This document shows positions 23,101 to 32,046 of a stretch of 64,000 bases of DNA, piece by piece. A program made the translations under genes and the position numbers. Numbering within the stretch: position 1 is the first letter of the stretch; every line of letters begins with the position of its first letter. The notes under the pieces were generated by a model that made no database searches, had not been told where the DNA came from, and saw nothing but the letters and a program-made list of their open reading frames with translations. Source of the stretch: Dastarcus helophoroides (Eukaryota; Arthropoda; Insecta; Coleoptera; Bothrideridae); the NCBI GenBank assembly GCA_028583605.1, contig CM053329.1, positions 2,294,001 to 2,358,000 of the forward strand, given 5' to 3'.

Positions 23101-26100
23101 TTCTTTTTGAAAGTTTTAACCTTGGTTCAAATGTTTGACAATTTCTCGAAATTTTGACCTATCCTGAACTGACTTTTTTAAAAATTTCGAGTTTTTTAAA
23201 AATAAACGACTTTTTTTCAAAGTTTTCGACTTCTTTTGCAAAAATGTCGACTTTTTTTTAATGATGTCGATTTTTTCTTCAAGTTTTGACTTTTATGTCG
23301 TATATTTTCTGTTATAAAAAATTAGATTCTTCAACATTTTTGAAATTTTCGAACTTTTTAAGAATTTTTACTCTTTTGAAAGTTTCTACCTTTTGTAGTC
23401 AAAATTTTAACTTTCCACTTTTTTCAAGATTTACGATATTTTGTGAAAATTTTGATTTTATTTCATTTTTTTTTAAATGTTGACCATTTTTCGAAGTTTC
23501 GAATTTTTGTAAAGGGCAAATTTTTAAATTTTGAACGAATTGGATAAAACGAATTCAAGACTTAATTAGATATCGATTTTAAAAATGGCTATTTTTAAGT
23601 TTAAACTGAAATGTTTAACAAAAAAGTTGAAATCTAAAAGAATTTTCAAGTTTAAAATTTAAAGAGAAATTTTGAACAAAGAGCACTTAGGATTTTAAAC
23701 TCAAAATTTTGGTTTCAATTTGAAAATTACGATGTTTAAATCGAAATGTGGAGCAATATTTTTTTAACATTTTAAAGCTTCTTTGAGAAATTACGAGAAA
23801 CTTGTAGAAATTAAAAAGTTTTTTTGACCTTACTCCCTGCAACTCGACTTTAGTTTTAAATTTAGATATAAAATTTCAACTTTGAATTTCGATGATAATG
23901 TCTTTTTTATTATAGGTTTTCTTCAATGTTTTACCTGGCATTTTCACGTTAATTCCAAATTTTTAATCATTCCAAAGTTGTAGTTGTAAGAAAACAATTT
24001 TAAGAAAATACATATTTTTTACAATCTTGAGATTTTGAATTTTTTTAAAAAATTTTGATTCACAAGATGTCAACTTCGGAAATCGAAATAAAAAATATAA
24101 AAATTCGAACAAGGTCAACATTTCGATTAAAAAAAAATCGAAAACTCGAAGAAATTTTCTTTGCCAAAGCTTTAAAGGAAAGATTAGAAATTTCCTTAAA
24201 TATATTTCGATGTTTTTCTCAGTTCCAGGATTTTAAAACCTTTGACATTTTCTCGAATTTTCGAGCTTTGAACCAAATATTTTGCTCGAAGTTTAATATG
24301 TTAGAAAAAGCAAATGTTTCAAGATTGCAGACGTAAATTTGAAGAGAATGCCAATATTTTAAGATGAAGCTCGAAATTTTAGGGACTTTCTTTAATAAAT
24401 CAAGGTCTTTTTCGATACATCGACTTTTTTTGTTCGAAATTTCGTCTTTATCGTGAATTTTCGAATTGAAAAATTGCAAGCCGAAACTCCGAATTTTGAA
24501 GAATAAATTAAACCTTGGAATAACCTAAAATATATAAATGAAAATCGAGCTTTAACACGAAATTTAGAGAAAGGTCAACATGTCAACAGAAACTTGAAAT
24601 TTATTAAGAGAATTCTAACATTTTCGAGGTTAAAAATTTCGAAGTTTAAACTTAGAATTTTGAAAAAAAACCTCAAAAATTCAACGTTTTACTCAAAAAT
24701 TAAAGATTTTTAGAATATTTGAAATTTAAAGATTAAAATCCAAAATGAAGTTTTTTTTTTTTTAATTTTGCTCTTTTTTTCCGTTTTCATTACGTCTCGA
24801 AAATTAAGACTTCTTCAAATTTCGATTTTTTTCTCTCGAAATTTCAACCTAGATTTTAAAAGTTTGTAATATACTACATTTAAAATGCAACGCGGTATGT
24901 TCAAGAAATTAAGCAAAATTTCGACATTGACGTAAAAAAATTTGCACAAATATTTTAATCAATGATCTTAAACCCGAATAACAGACTTTTTTTGGAAATT
25001 TCGCCTGAAACTACAAAATCTCTGCAAGTCGAATTTTGGAGGAAGATTTTCAGCTTTATTCTTTGGAACTTTTTTATCTTAAAATTTTTAATTTAAACAT
25101 CATTTTTAGATTTTTGTCGACTTCAAACTCGAAATTACACTCTTTCTAGAAGTTATAATTCCCGTTTCTCTAAATTTTCAGTTCAGTATCCAAATTTCGA
25201 CTTTTTTCTTGAAATTTCTCATTCAAACTCGAGCTGAAGAATTGTCGATTATAAATTTAACCTTGGAATTTTGGAAACATCAACCATTTAAATTTTAAAG
25301 TTTAAAATTTTTAGATAGTCAGAATTAGAGCACTGAGGCTTATGATTGAGTCCATACCAATACCCCTTTACCACATTGCCGATGTGGTAAAGGGGTAAAA
25401 CCTTCTACTGTACTCAAAGTCAGAATTGTTAAATTAAAGCTTGAAATTTTAAATAATTTTTAATATCCTAGTTTAGTTTTTTTTTGAAGTTTTCACAGAC
25501 TTGAAAGTAGAAAAAAGCTTTTACATTGAAATTTAGAAATTTTTCTAGATTTCCGTATTAAAACTCGAAACAACAAAATTTAAAGATTAAGGAAAATCGG
25601 AATTTTCAAATAGACATTCTGAGTAAAAAATAGAAAAATTCTTGAGAAAACCTAATATCGTACTTCTACGCTCGATTTTCCCTAAAAAAATTCAAAGTTT
25701 CCTATTTAAAGAGGAAATTTTGGGAAAAAAAGTTTAAGCTAAAAAGTTAATAAAAAAAGTTTAAATTTTGAGAAAGTGGAACTATAAAATGAAATGTTCA
25801 CACAAAAACTCAATTTTAAAATAAAATCATTATTTTGTTAAATAAGAGGGAAATATTAAAAAAAAAACAATAAGTCGACTTTCAAACTCACAAAAAAAAA
25901 ACACCAAGCTATTTCCAGACTAAAGACGAAATCTCGAAAAAACCGACGTTTTTAGAAAAATTCAAATTTTAAAGTAAAGATAGAAAATTAAATTATAAAT
26001 ATTAGGAAACATTTTAATATTAATCTGGAAATTTGAATCTTAATTTTAAAATTTGGTTTTTAAATTACCATATTCTAGTTTTCTTTTTGAAATTTCTAGT

Positions 26101-27908
26101 TGTGAAAAATTCTATAAAAAACCTAATTATAATTTCTAATCTCACATTTTTTTAAAAATGTCAAATATTTTAGGAGTCAATATTTTAGAAGAAAAGTATA
26201 AAAAATGTCCAGTTCTCTTCTAGTTCTCAGTAAGAAATTTGTTAAAAATGTTGCAATGTTGAAAAAGGTCCAGATTTATAATAAAATTAACTAACAGTTC
26301 GAGAAAAAGATGAGTTTGAGTTTAAACCAGAAGTTTCGAGAAAAAAATTAAACATCTGTGGGAGAAAGAAATAAGAAACAGAAAATGACATTTTAATAAA
26401 ATATTCCCACAATTTAAAGTCGAAATCTTAAAAAAAATGTCTGAATTAAAAAAAAATAAATTTTGGATTTAACTTCTAAAACTGGAATTTTCTGAAAAAA
26501 ATTATTCTTTCAAGTTTACTCTTGAGACTATTTTCAAAATCTTGGCTTTAAACTAGAATATTAGAGTATGCTACTTTTTTTCTTCAAATTTTGACTCCAC
26601 AATTCCAAATTTCTAATATCAACTTTTTCAGAAAGAAGACCAAATCAAGAGAGAAACTCTCATCCTAAAACAATCGAATTTTAATAAGACAAATCTAGAG
26701 AAATCAGGTCAGGAATTTAAACGGGGTATCGAAAAAAAAATCAAAATTTTGAGATGAAAGCTGAAATGTTAAAGAAAAAAACAATGAAATTTTAATGCTT
26801 AAATTTCTAAAAGCCGACATTTGAAGAAAATTTTTAGTTAATTTATTTTTCCAATACTATTTTATTATTTAAACACTGTTAAAATTCTAATTATCAAAAT
26901 TTTATAATTCAAATTTAAAATAATGACTCCCCTAGACAAGCTTTTGGTTTGAAGTTCAAAACTTCGACTTTTTTCTTAAATTTTCAATTTTCCAGTAAAA
27001 ATTTTGGAAAGTTCAAGTTTAAACTCAAAATTTTGATAAAAATGTTGCAGAAGAGCATTACAAATGTCCTTCAATTGCTGCTTAATTCTTGTTTCAATTC
27101 TTTAACTGCCACTTTTTTTGTCTGCTGTATTTTCAATGTTAAAGCTTGTTCACACATTCAGAAACCAGTCATTTTGAAAATCACGCTTAATGTTATTTGT
27201 ACCAATCAGACTTCTAGTTTTGCATCAAACGGAACATTATTAATGTGAAATTAAAAATGTTATCTTGCCCTCCACATACGTTTTCTTTACAAATTACTTG
27301 CACTCAAGTAATGATTTATAAAAAAATTTCCATTCTTTATGTTTTCTGGTAATCTATTGAATTATGTATAAATAACATTCCTTTTTAGAATAAATATAGA
27401 CCATTGAAAATAAAACCAGTTGGTTATTGTAAACAATGGGAACTACATAATTACAAATTTAAAAGTCATCCCTTCATTCCATAAATGCACAGCTGCTTTA
27501 AATTCAATTCTACACTTAAATTTGTTTAGTACATTGACTTTTACTGCACAATATCCCCAAATATTGGTAAAAAGTTTACAAACTTATTTGCAAACATCAC
27601 AGAATCACTACACCTCACAATGATTTTATAAGATACTAACCTCCCTCTCTTCTAGGTCTCCCTCGTCCTCTTTTGATGGAGCTAAGTGGTTTACCCGAGA
27701 AATTAAAAGGCGGTAGAAAATCTTCATTATTAGGTGGTGAAGACGCAGTGGATGTTGCTGTTGACCCAGGCCCTGAAGAAGGAAGTTGTAATGGGGACTG
27801 AATCGGTTCATCAATGAACTCTTCATCATCGTCGTCCAGGTCCGAGCCTTCGGCATCATCCAAGTCCATTAAGACATCTGGATCAAGTCCAGAAGTCATA
27901 TCATCCAT
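1825..27908 (-). CDS. KMT2C/D: KMT2C/KMT2D-type (MLL3/4; Lpt/cmi-like) chromatin regulator, 3' end outside window
   Basis: Thirteen coding exons join in phase: 27908-27641, 17651-17028, 16895-16674, 16614-16504, 16452-16286, 16232-16042, 11596-11454, 11402-10864, 6021-4825, 4769-4511, 2704-2544, 2502-2246 and 2191-1825. They total 4506 nt, 1502 codons without a stop. All junctions are GT/AG. Domains in order: acidic N-terminus and AT-hook (about 1-92), extended PHD (about 181-371), further PHD fingers (372-575), AT-hook-like basic stretch (about 600-690), last PHD triplet (about 715-900), conserved block containing LRKKRQRNLQKMGIGGF and YLQEAFFG, and HMG box (about 1443-1500). In the family these nuclear proteins are the large subunits of COMPASS-like H3K4 mono-methyltransferases with UTX at enhancers. 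Drosophila splits the gene into Lpt (this half) and trr (the SET half). Whether that split exists here lies left of base 1. The start ATG follows an acceptor 8 bp upstream, so the 5' UTR is interrupted by an intron. Family identity is very secure; C versus D is not meaningful for the insect single-copy gene. Confidence 0.93.
2246..4769 (-). CDS. KMT2C/D: KMT2C/D exons 11-13: acidic and Pro-rich linker before the HMG box
   Basis: Three exons (4769-4511, 2704-2544, 2502-2246) encode a low-conservation acidic/Ser linker. Landmarks include DVLALPGDFLDTDL, SKDVEDIFK at the end of the middle exon (a KDVEDLF-like motif is found at this place in vertebrate KMT2C), and a Pro/Gln/Asn-rich third exon. 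Two in-phase acceptors 9 nt apart (after ATTCAG and after CTGCAG) could start the third exon, adding or dropping three residues (PLQ). The phases 1, 0 and 2 agree with flanking exons, which is the main support. Confidence 0.85.
2705..4510. repeat. Intron with degenerate GAAATTTT-type low-complexity DNA
   Basis: Intron between two KMT2C/D exons. From about 2950 to 4330 it is filled with short A/T words around AAATTTTG, CGAAATTT and their complements, in mixed orientation. No coding signal, RNA gene or transposon end was seen. Confidence 0.6.
4825..6021 (-). CDS. KMT2C/D: KMT2C/D large exon: PHD5-PHD6 and conserved post-PHD block
   Basis: This 399-codon exon starts VVLQKGWRCLDCTVCEGC, contains CDDCDISYHIYC and HGNWKCKWC (fifth finger), then CQSCGATDPGFNC through GYNCLLCR (sixth finger, which binds acetylated H4K16 in mammalian MLL3/4). 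After a Pro/Lys-rich linker come IWTKEDGPPPEGF, LRKKRQRNLQKMGIGGF and, near the end, FPPYLQEAFFGRELL, all family-typical segments. The acceptor AG lies at 6023-6022 and the donor at 4824. It is the most strongly conserved and GC-richest stretch of the gene within this window. Confidence 0.95.
6237..6370. mobile_element. Small hairpin (MITE-like) element
   Basis: The left arm (GTGGCATGCCAAATCC, ATATTTACAAATATTCGTGT) pairs imperfectly with the right arm (ACACGAATTTTTGTAGATAT, GATTTGGTACGCCAC) around a centre near GTCGACTAGTGC. It is GC-richer than its surroundings. Target duplications were not identified with confidence. Confidence 0.5.
6530..7560 (+). repeat. About 370-bp tandem repeat, three copies
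   Basis: The landmark TTTTTCAAAG/A recurs at 6697, 7067 and about 7437, a spacing of 370 bp each time. Flanking text is also shared: TTTGCAAAAAAGTAA, CATTTTGACACAGAAT, and ATAAACAATTGGAAATTATC in copies one and two. The third copy is more diverged and truncated near 7550. A fourth, more diverged relative sits near 10400-10550. Confidence 0.8.
10864..11596 (-). CDS. KMT2C/D: KMT2C/D exons 8-9: end of PHD3, basic linker, start of PHD4
   Basis: Exon 11596-11454 begins FVHGTCDPEAD and ends LMLKRN, supplying the second half of the third finger (YVCLLCKNSN). Exon 11402-10864 (179 codons) starts with an acidic/Ser segment, then a Gly/Lys/Arg-rich linker with GRPKGWGKGG and GRKRGRAKMRG, both AT-hook-like. 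It ends in ICVMCGALGQDQEG and CVQCGQCYHPYCVNV, the first part of the second PHD triplet. The donor follows KVTK, the same position at which the conserved family sequence continues with VVLQKGWRCLDC in the next exon 4.8 kb away. Confidence 0.92.
13158..13240 (+). repeat. 15-bp tandem repeat (GACACCGGACAATCC), about five units
   Basis: Successive units read as variants of GGACAATCCGACACT with one or two substitutions each. Because 15 is a multiple of three, the array is open and would encode TGQSD pentapeptides, but it runs straight into low-complexity DNA on the 3' side and lies inside an intron, so translation is unlikely. Confidence 0.85.
14511..14771. mobile_element. Palindromic MITE-like element, about 260 bp
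   Basis: The arms begin GTCCAAAGAAGGTTTCACCC and end in its complement (GGGTGAAACCTTCTTTGGAC). Pairing continues through the CACATCGGCAATTAAATAAA, CGCGATAC and CGCCAGCAGAA segments to a centre near 14640. The arms are almost perfectly complementary over about 110 bp. A smaller relative occurs at 25361-25398, so this is a dispersed family. Confidence 0.8.
16042..17651 (-). CDS. KMT2C/D: KMT2C/D exons 3-7: extended PHD and first PHD cluster
   Basis: Five exons (17651-17028, 16895-16674, 16614-16504, 16452-16286, 16232-16042) are separated by short introns. The first carries VCAFCNLGERSQLGQG and HRSCALWSNGV, the C2HC half of an extended PHD. The second completes it (CSFCNHYGA, CNKIYHFPCA). The next encode a C4HC3 finger (CYTCKTLG, YCSACGEHYHGIC), then a second (CQVCRMTGDE, CDKVYHASC) and the start of the third (CPLCHRAY, CTACNK). 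Zinc ligands are intact in all. In MLL3/4 this block is a histone-reading module. The donor after exon 5 (CAG then GTCTGA) is weak, yet the joined frame LPG-VRAGWQC is the expected one. Confidence 0.92.
20195..20346. mobile_element. Hairpin (snap-back MITE-like) element
   Basis: The left arm ATAACTATTAAACTC ... CACGATGTTTCTATAAATAT is complementary to the right arm ATATTTATAGAAACATCGTG ... GAGTTTAATAGTTAT, separated by a loop of about 10 nt near 20265. A partial diverged copy lies near 51550-51630 (AATATTTATCGAAACATTGT, AAGTTTAATAGTTA). Confidence 0.75.
21617..21752. mobile_element. Hairpin (MITE-like) element
   Basis: CATTTTTTATTAGCTTTTTC and TTCGCCAGTTTCTTCTTC on the left pair with GAAGAAACTAGCGAA and CAATAAAAAATG on the right; the loop is about 50 nt. 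It differs from the surrounding low-complexity DNA in composition. Confidence 0.65.
25361..25398. repeat. Short perfect palindrome related to the 14.5-kb element
   Basis: TACCCCTTTACCACAT and its complement flank a short centre (TGCCGA). The CACAT-TGCCGATGTGGTAA text and the following GGGGTAAAACCTTC match the termini of the 14511-14771 hairpin, suggesting an internally deleted relative. Outer parts GAGTCC and GTACTC also pair weakly. Confidence 0.7.
27641..27908 (-). CDS. KMT2C/D: KMT2C/D first coding exon: acidic N-terminus with AT-hook
   Basis: The exon starts at the ATG of MDDMTSGLDPDV, runs through a strongly acidic stretch (SDLDDDDEEFIDE) and a Ser/Pro/Thr-rich segment, and ends in KRGRGRPRREG, a typical AT-hook core (RGRPR). 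The ATG is preceded by a plausible acceptor whose AG is at 27918-27917, so the exon really begins at 27916 with 8 nt of 5' UTR. The donor at 27640 leaves one base (G), which completes a glycine codon with the exon at 17651 almost 10 kb away, giving a junction through REG-GKPLP. Start choice: it is the only in-frame ATG after the acceptor and the acidic opening resembles the family. Confidence 0.85.
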
Positions 27909-28440
27909 GTTTTCTTCTAAAACAAAACACCGTCTGATGACACCTTATCAAGGTTAAATGTCCGACATTTTAAAAATATGCGCCAAATAAGCCAACCACT
28001 TCACATTTGGCGCTTTCGAAGTGAAGTTACACAAAACTTTAATAAACGAGTGCACAATTTCGATCAATGTACACAGAAATTAACACGTCCGTGTCCATCC
28101 TAAGAACTCGAAACCAACGCCATTTCTATGTACACATAAGACGGGAGCTCCAAAGCCGAACTATTGGCAACTTGTAAAACTCCACTGCCGACACTTGTGC
28201 ACTGCATTCTAAATAACAACAACTTACTGTAATTCAAGAAAACTTACATTTTATTAAATTTTACATGCTAAATTTGTATACATGTCGTAATAACACAAAA
28301 AAAACGTCATTAGCTTCACGGGTAGAGGGAGAGATCTGCTCGTTCGTAAAAGTTACGAAGTGACACGATTGTCTAATTCCAATAGTTGTCGAAGTGTGTC
28401 GCCAATCGCGGAAAAGAATAAGACTTGCTGCTATAAAATA
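27909..28440 (-). promoter_or_regulatory. 5' UTR / first-exon and promoter area of the KMT2C/D gene
   Basis: Only 8 nt of 5' UTR (27909-27916) are attached to the ATG exon; the acceptor AG at 27918-27917 shows that at least one non-coding exon lies upstream. On the minus strand there are GTAAGT donor matches at about 28248 and 28228. The region from 27960 to 28430 is less AT-rich than its surroundings and free of the low-complexity repeat, as expected for a 5' exon and promoter. The exact exon and start site cannot be set from sequence alone. Confidence 0.45.
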
Positions 28441-29118
28441 AAAGAAAAACTGCAGTACATTAAAACTCTACTTCTGTTTTGATAAAATTATTTTAATAAT
28501 TTGCCGTTTAATAGGCTTATTATAGAAATCGTGGAACAAAATATTTGCTGATGTTATTTAGTCGAACTACTCACCGGTAGATGGCAGGACTAACAAAGTA
28601 TTTAATTTGAATCTTTGATTATACAGAATGTCTCTTTTAAGTGACTTAAATGAAACAACTGAAGAGATTAGAGCAAAAGGGGTATAAGTACGTCCTTTCT
28701 AGTTTTGAGAAATTGATTCCCAAAGTTTGTTTTTTTTTTAATTTTGTAATAACGGCACAAGTTTTTAGTAAAATGAATTATATGAAAAGATAACGTATAA
28801 TTTTATTTGTAAAATCATTATATTCGAAAAAAATATATTTTTGTAAAAAATTCAAATTTGAAGTACTTATACCCTTTTTGCACAAATATATGTAATATAT
28901 TTATTCATTTTAATCATTGTATTATTATAACACATGCAGTTCTTTCAAAAAATATTTATTGGTAAAAAAAATAACAAACTATCATGGTTCATAGTCAGAA
29001 CTTATGTCATCGTCATCGATGTCGATTTCGTTGTCGGACTCTTCATGTACCTCTCGAGTGGTGCTAGGTTCAAGTCTCAATGTTCGTTTTCTTCCTGTTG
29101 TTTTACTTTTGGGATCTT
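28440..29118. other. Intergenic AT-rich spacer
   Basis: Nothing recognisable beyond ordinary AT-rich DNA. It separates the KMT2C/D 5' region from transposon remnants. Confidence 0.5.
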
Positions 29119-29119
29119 C

Positions 29120-30260
29120 CTAATGGTTCATGTTTGTGTAAAATAAATAGTACACTGGAGGCATATAATCAAATATACATTTCAACAAAGGATGAAAATC
29201 ACCCAAGACTGGTTTAAATTCAAAGGAAATCGATTCAAATTCTTGCTCAAATCTAAAGTGGATTATTTCTCTAAACTTAATAGGTCTTCCTTCTGTATCT
29301 TTTTTTGGATCTATTGATTTATTTAACTTTTCAAAAAAATAGAACATTTCTTGGGTCATAATATGCGCTATACATTTTTGTAGAAACCAGCAATCACTTT
29401 TCTCCAATTTTCGGGAATAAAAACTTGAGAATTCTTTTTATTGCACTTATCAATACTAGCAAAATTCCTATCGCACTCCATATATGTGTGGCCAGGTTCC
29501 AGAAATTTATGATGAACTTCTTTTAGTTTAGTTTTGTTTTGTCCCCCACATGAGTCGCTATAGGCAATTATTTTATTGATACTGGATGGTAACAAATTTA
29601 AAAAATGCATTAGACAGGAGCCTATCTCTTATATATGCCAAAATTATACGTCCAAAGTTGTCTCAAATAGGAGATGATTGATGTAGAAATGGGTGAAGGT
29701 AGGGTTTGCTGTAAATCAAAACATATAACTACGCTTTTCCTGGAGTCTCTGTTGCTTTTGATATCCATTTTTTTTTTTCAAATAACATGCTTTTTGAGCT
29801 TTTCTATTATGTAGTTTCGTAAGATATTTTAACAGCATGCACACTCTCTTCATTACCTGACTTATTTATAATATTCTGTAAGTTGTCACACTTTGAGCAA
29901 GTGTAGCCGTGGGGCTTATGAAAGCGTAGGTTAAACTCAGTATTAAAAATATTTCAAAAATAGGATAACTTAACGGCAGGCTTATTAGTTTTATTGCAGT
30001 ATTCTTTATTCAACGAGTACGTTTTTGCCACACTTAGATCTGAGGATAAGTATCTTGGGTTGATGTCTTTTTGAGAATAATGACTCTTGTATTTTGGAAA
30101 CATCTTTATATGACAAATTACATTTTTATCAATTTTATTTATACTCGGCATTTTCCCCGTTTATCAGTCTCACATATTCCTAATCTATCAGTTTTTGCAC
30201 ACACTGTAGTGAAGCGTCTATTATTAATGTCAAACGTTAAAAAAAAACTGTTTACATAAA
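29120..30260 (-). pseudogene. Decayed transposase-like gene of an uncharacterised arthropod family (SDSCGGQNK motif)
   Basis: Reading on the minus strand, successive fragments in shifted frames give an internal HIKMFPKYKSHYSQ segment, then FNLRFHKPHGYTCSKCDN with a CxxC pair, then IAYSDSCGGQNKTK with HKFLEPGHTYMECDRNFASI, then a tail with NWRKVI. This order (SHYxR, CxxC, SDxCGGQNxN, PGHTxMExD) is familiar from a large family of uncharacterised, repeated insect and other animal proteins that behave like mobile-element products. I believe the central part is one of the DUF domains with an RNase H-like look, but cannot name it for certain. Several frameshifts and stops make it a pseudogene. The N-terminus is not delimited. 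Confidence 0.6.
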
Positions 30261-30564
30261 CGCTTAAACATCATTTTTGTGCGAAATTTCGGCCTTTTTG
30301 AGATGCTTGCTTTCTTCTAGCAACTTCTTTTTAAATAAAAGATGATAAATACTCTGTCTGTAAATTATAACTAGGTATCTTATAACATTTTTCAAATAAT
30401 ATTTGTCTATCAGAGTTCTTTAGTTGACAAAATTGTATTTTAGGCCTGTCATTTTTTGGTTATATTAGAGATTTCTTTGGTCGACCAAAATTAGTTTTGG
30501 TCATGATTTTTTTTTCATTGGCAGCCGTAGCAGAATAGAGTTTTTAAGTGGATTGTTTTCCAAG

Positions 30565-30835
30565 ATGGAAGATTTAGATTTGGCTCTCATAGTTTGCCTT
30601 GAGGATGAAGAATCATCAGAGGAGGAAATTATGAGAGAAGAATCCGATTTATATAAGAGGCGAGAGAGAGAGAGGGAGCTTATGAAATTTTGATTTGCCG
30701 TTATTTGATAAATAATGACACCAAATTTAAAGAATATTTTCGGTTGTCTCCAGAATTATTTAATTTCGTGTTGAACTTTATAAGGGAAGATATTACCAGT
30801 AAGCCGTGCATCTACCAAAATTCAAAAACATATTT
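30565..30835 (+). pseudogene. PIF/Harbinger (HARBI1-like) transposase N-terminal fragment
   Basis: An ATG at 30565 opens MEDLDLALIVCLEDEE, an acidic N-terminus, followed after a frame break by FKEYFRLSPELFNFVLNFIR and EDITSKPCIY. The pattern (F...F-R-S...F..VL..I...I) matches the N-terminal helix region of Harbinger nucleases and HARBI1. No catalytic DDE part follows; the sequence beyond 30835 is unrelated. A truncated, dead copy. Confidence 0.6.
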
Positions 30836-30839
30836 CAAA

Positions 30840-32040
30840 CGGTATCAAAGTATTGAAGGAAAAACCAAACTTTTTCTTAATTTTTAGCACCCTGTATCTT
30901 AAAAATAAAGCGGACGTATGGAGATATAAACTTTTCTTCTTAAAATCGCTCAAAGAATATGCCCCTTCAGTAATGGCATTTTTTCGAAAACGCTCTGTAT
31001 ACACCATTTTTTATTTATTCCCATCAAAATCCCCGCAGGCAAAGGGATTATTGCTATGGTAATTATTTCTAAATATTGTTTACATTACATTGAAATTCCT
31101 AGAGAAGACTCTGAGATATTGAAAAAATTTGTAACAAAAAATCCTTCAGAATGTAATGTTGCAATAAACACGAATAAAAAAATCTAAAGATGTCAATTCA
31201 TAAACTGACATATATCTAATTTAATTTTGCACTATATCATACGATTTCTTGCGATTGGAAATTAAAACAAATAAATATGTTCTTAGTCTTCTAGTTTTAA
31301 GATTATGTCTCCAAAATTTTAAAATTGTTTCGAAAAGTGTGAACATTTTTCATCATATTGAAGACCAAATTCTAAGTCATTTGGTATTTTCAAACTTTCT
31401 ATTTTATAAAAATTGAATAATACAAAAGGGAAATATAATATTATATAAAACATCCTGCACATGTACATACTAATAAAAAAGTTAAATAAATCATAGTACC
31501 TAGCTACATTCCAACGTAAAATGGCAACGAAACGTATAAAATCGTGCTTGCAGTGTCCTCTCCGTACACAGAGGTCGCTTCGAAAGTAGGGTCGCCGTAC
31601 TTTTTCGAAGCGGTAGTCCCTAACGTTCTGTAGGAAAATACTGCCTATTATAAGCACGTACACGGTTTTTGGTGACGTCACTCGACGTAACATTATCGTC
31701 GCACTATTACGTTACCGTTCTGCAGGAAACCGTAGCTTCATTTGTGCCTACACACATGATTCAAAATTCTTAACTGTTTACTTCGATGCATTGTGTCCTA
31801 CGTATAATTTCCCTTCTGTTCGTAGTCTCTTCTTTTCATTTCTTTTCCATTTACTGCTATTCTGCCTTCTCTCTGGTCTCTTCTCTGCTGTTCATTCTCA
31901 ATGATACAAACTAAAGTTTATTGAGTTTATATAGTTGATTCGATTTAGCACATAAAAAACAATCATGTTGTTTAGCATTATTTTATTTACAGCTGTTCTG
32001 AAAAACTGACTTATTATTATCTGAACCATTGTCTTAGGTT
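30840..32040. other. Transposon-rich spacer without identifiable gene
   Basis: Around 30885 the phrase CACCCTGTATCTTAAAAA resembles ends of dispersed insect elements. About 31500-31740 is a GC-richer island with a hairpin (GCTTCGAAAGTA and TACTTTTTCGAAGC). The rest is AT-rich without pattern. Confidence 0.4.
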
Positions 32041-32046
32041 TCTAAG

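Larger units (their letters stand above)
17652..27640. repeat. 10-kb KMT2C/D intron dominated by degenerate low-complexity DNA
   Basis: About 17700-18150 and 18570-22300 are mainly A-rich words (GTCGAAATTTCGAGAAAAA). About 22330-23520 switches to the complementary T-rich form, then mixed blocks run to about 27000. Embedded are a non-repetitive island (18180-18560), a hairpin at 20195-20346, another at 21617-21752 and a short palindrome at 25361-25398. From 27000 to 27640 the sequence is ordinary AT-rich DNA. No convincing gene was found. Confidence 0.65.
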
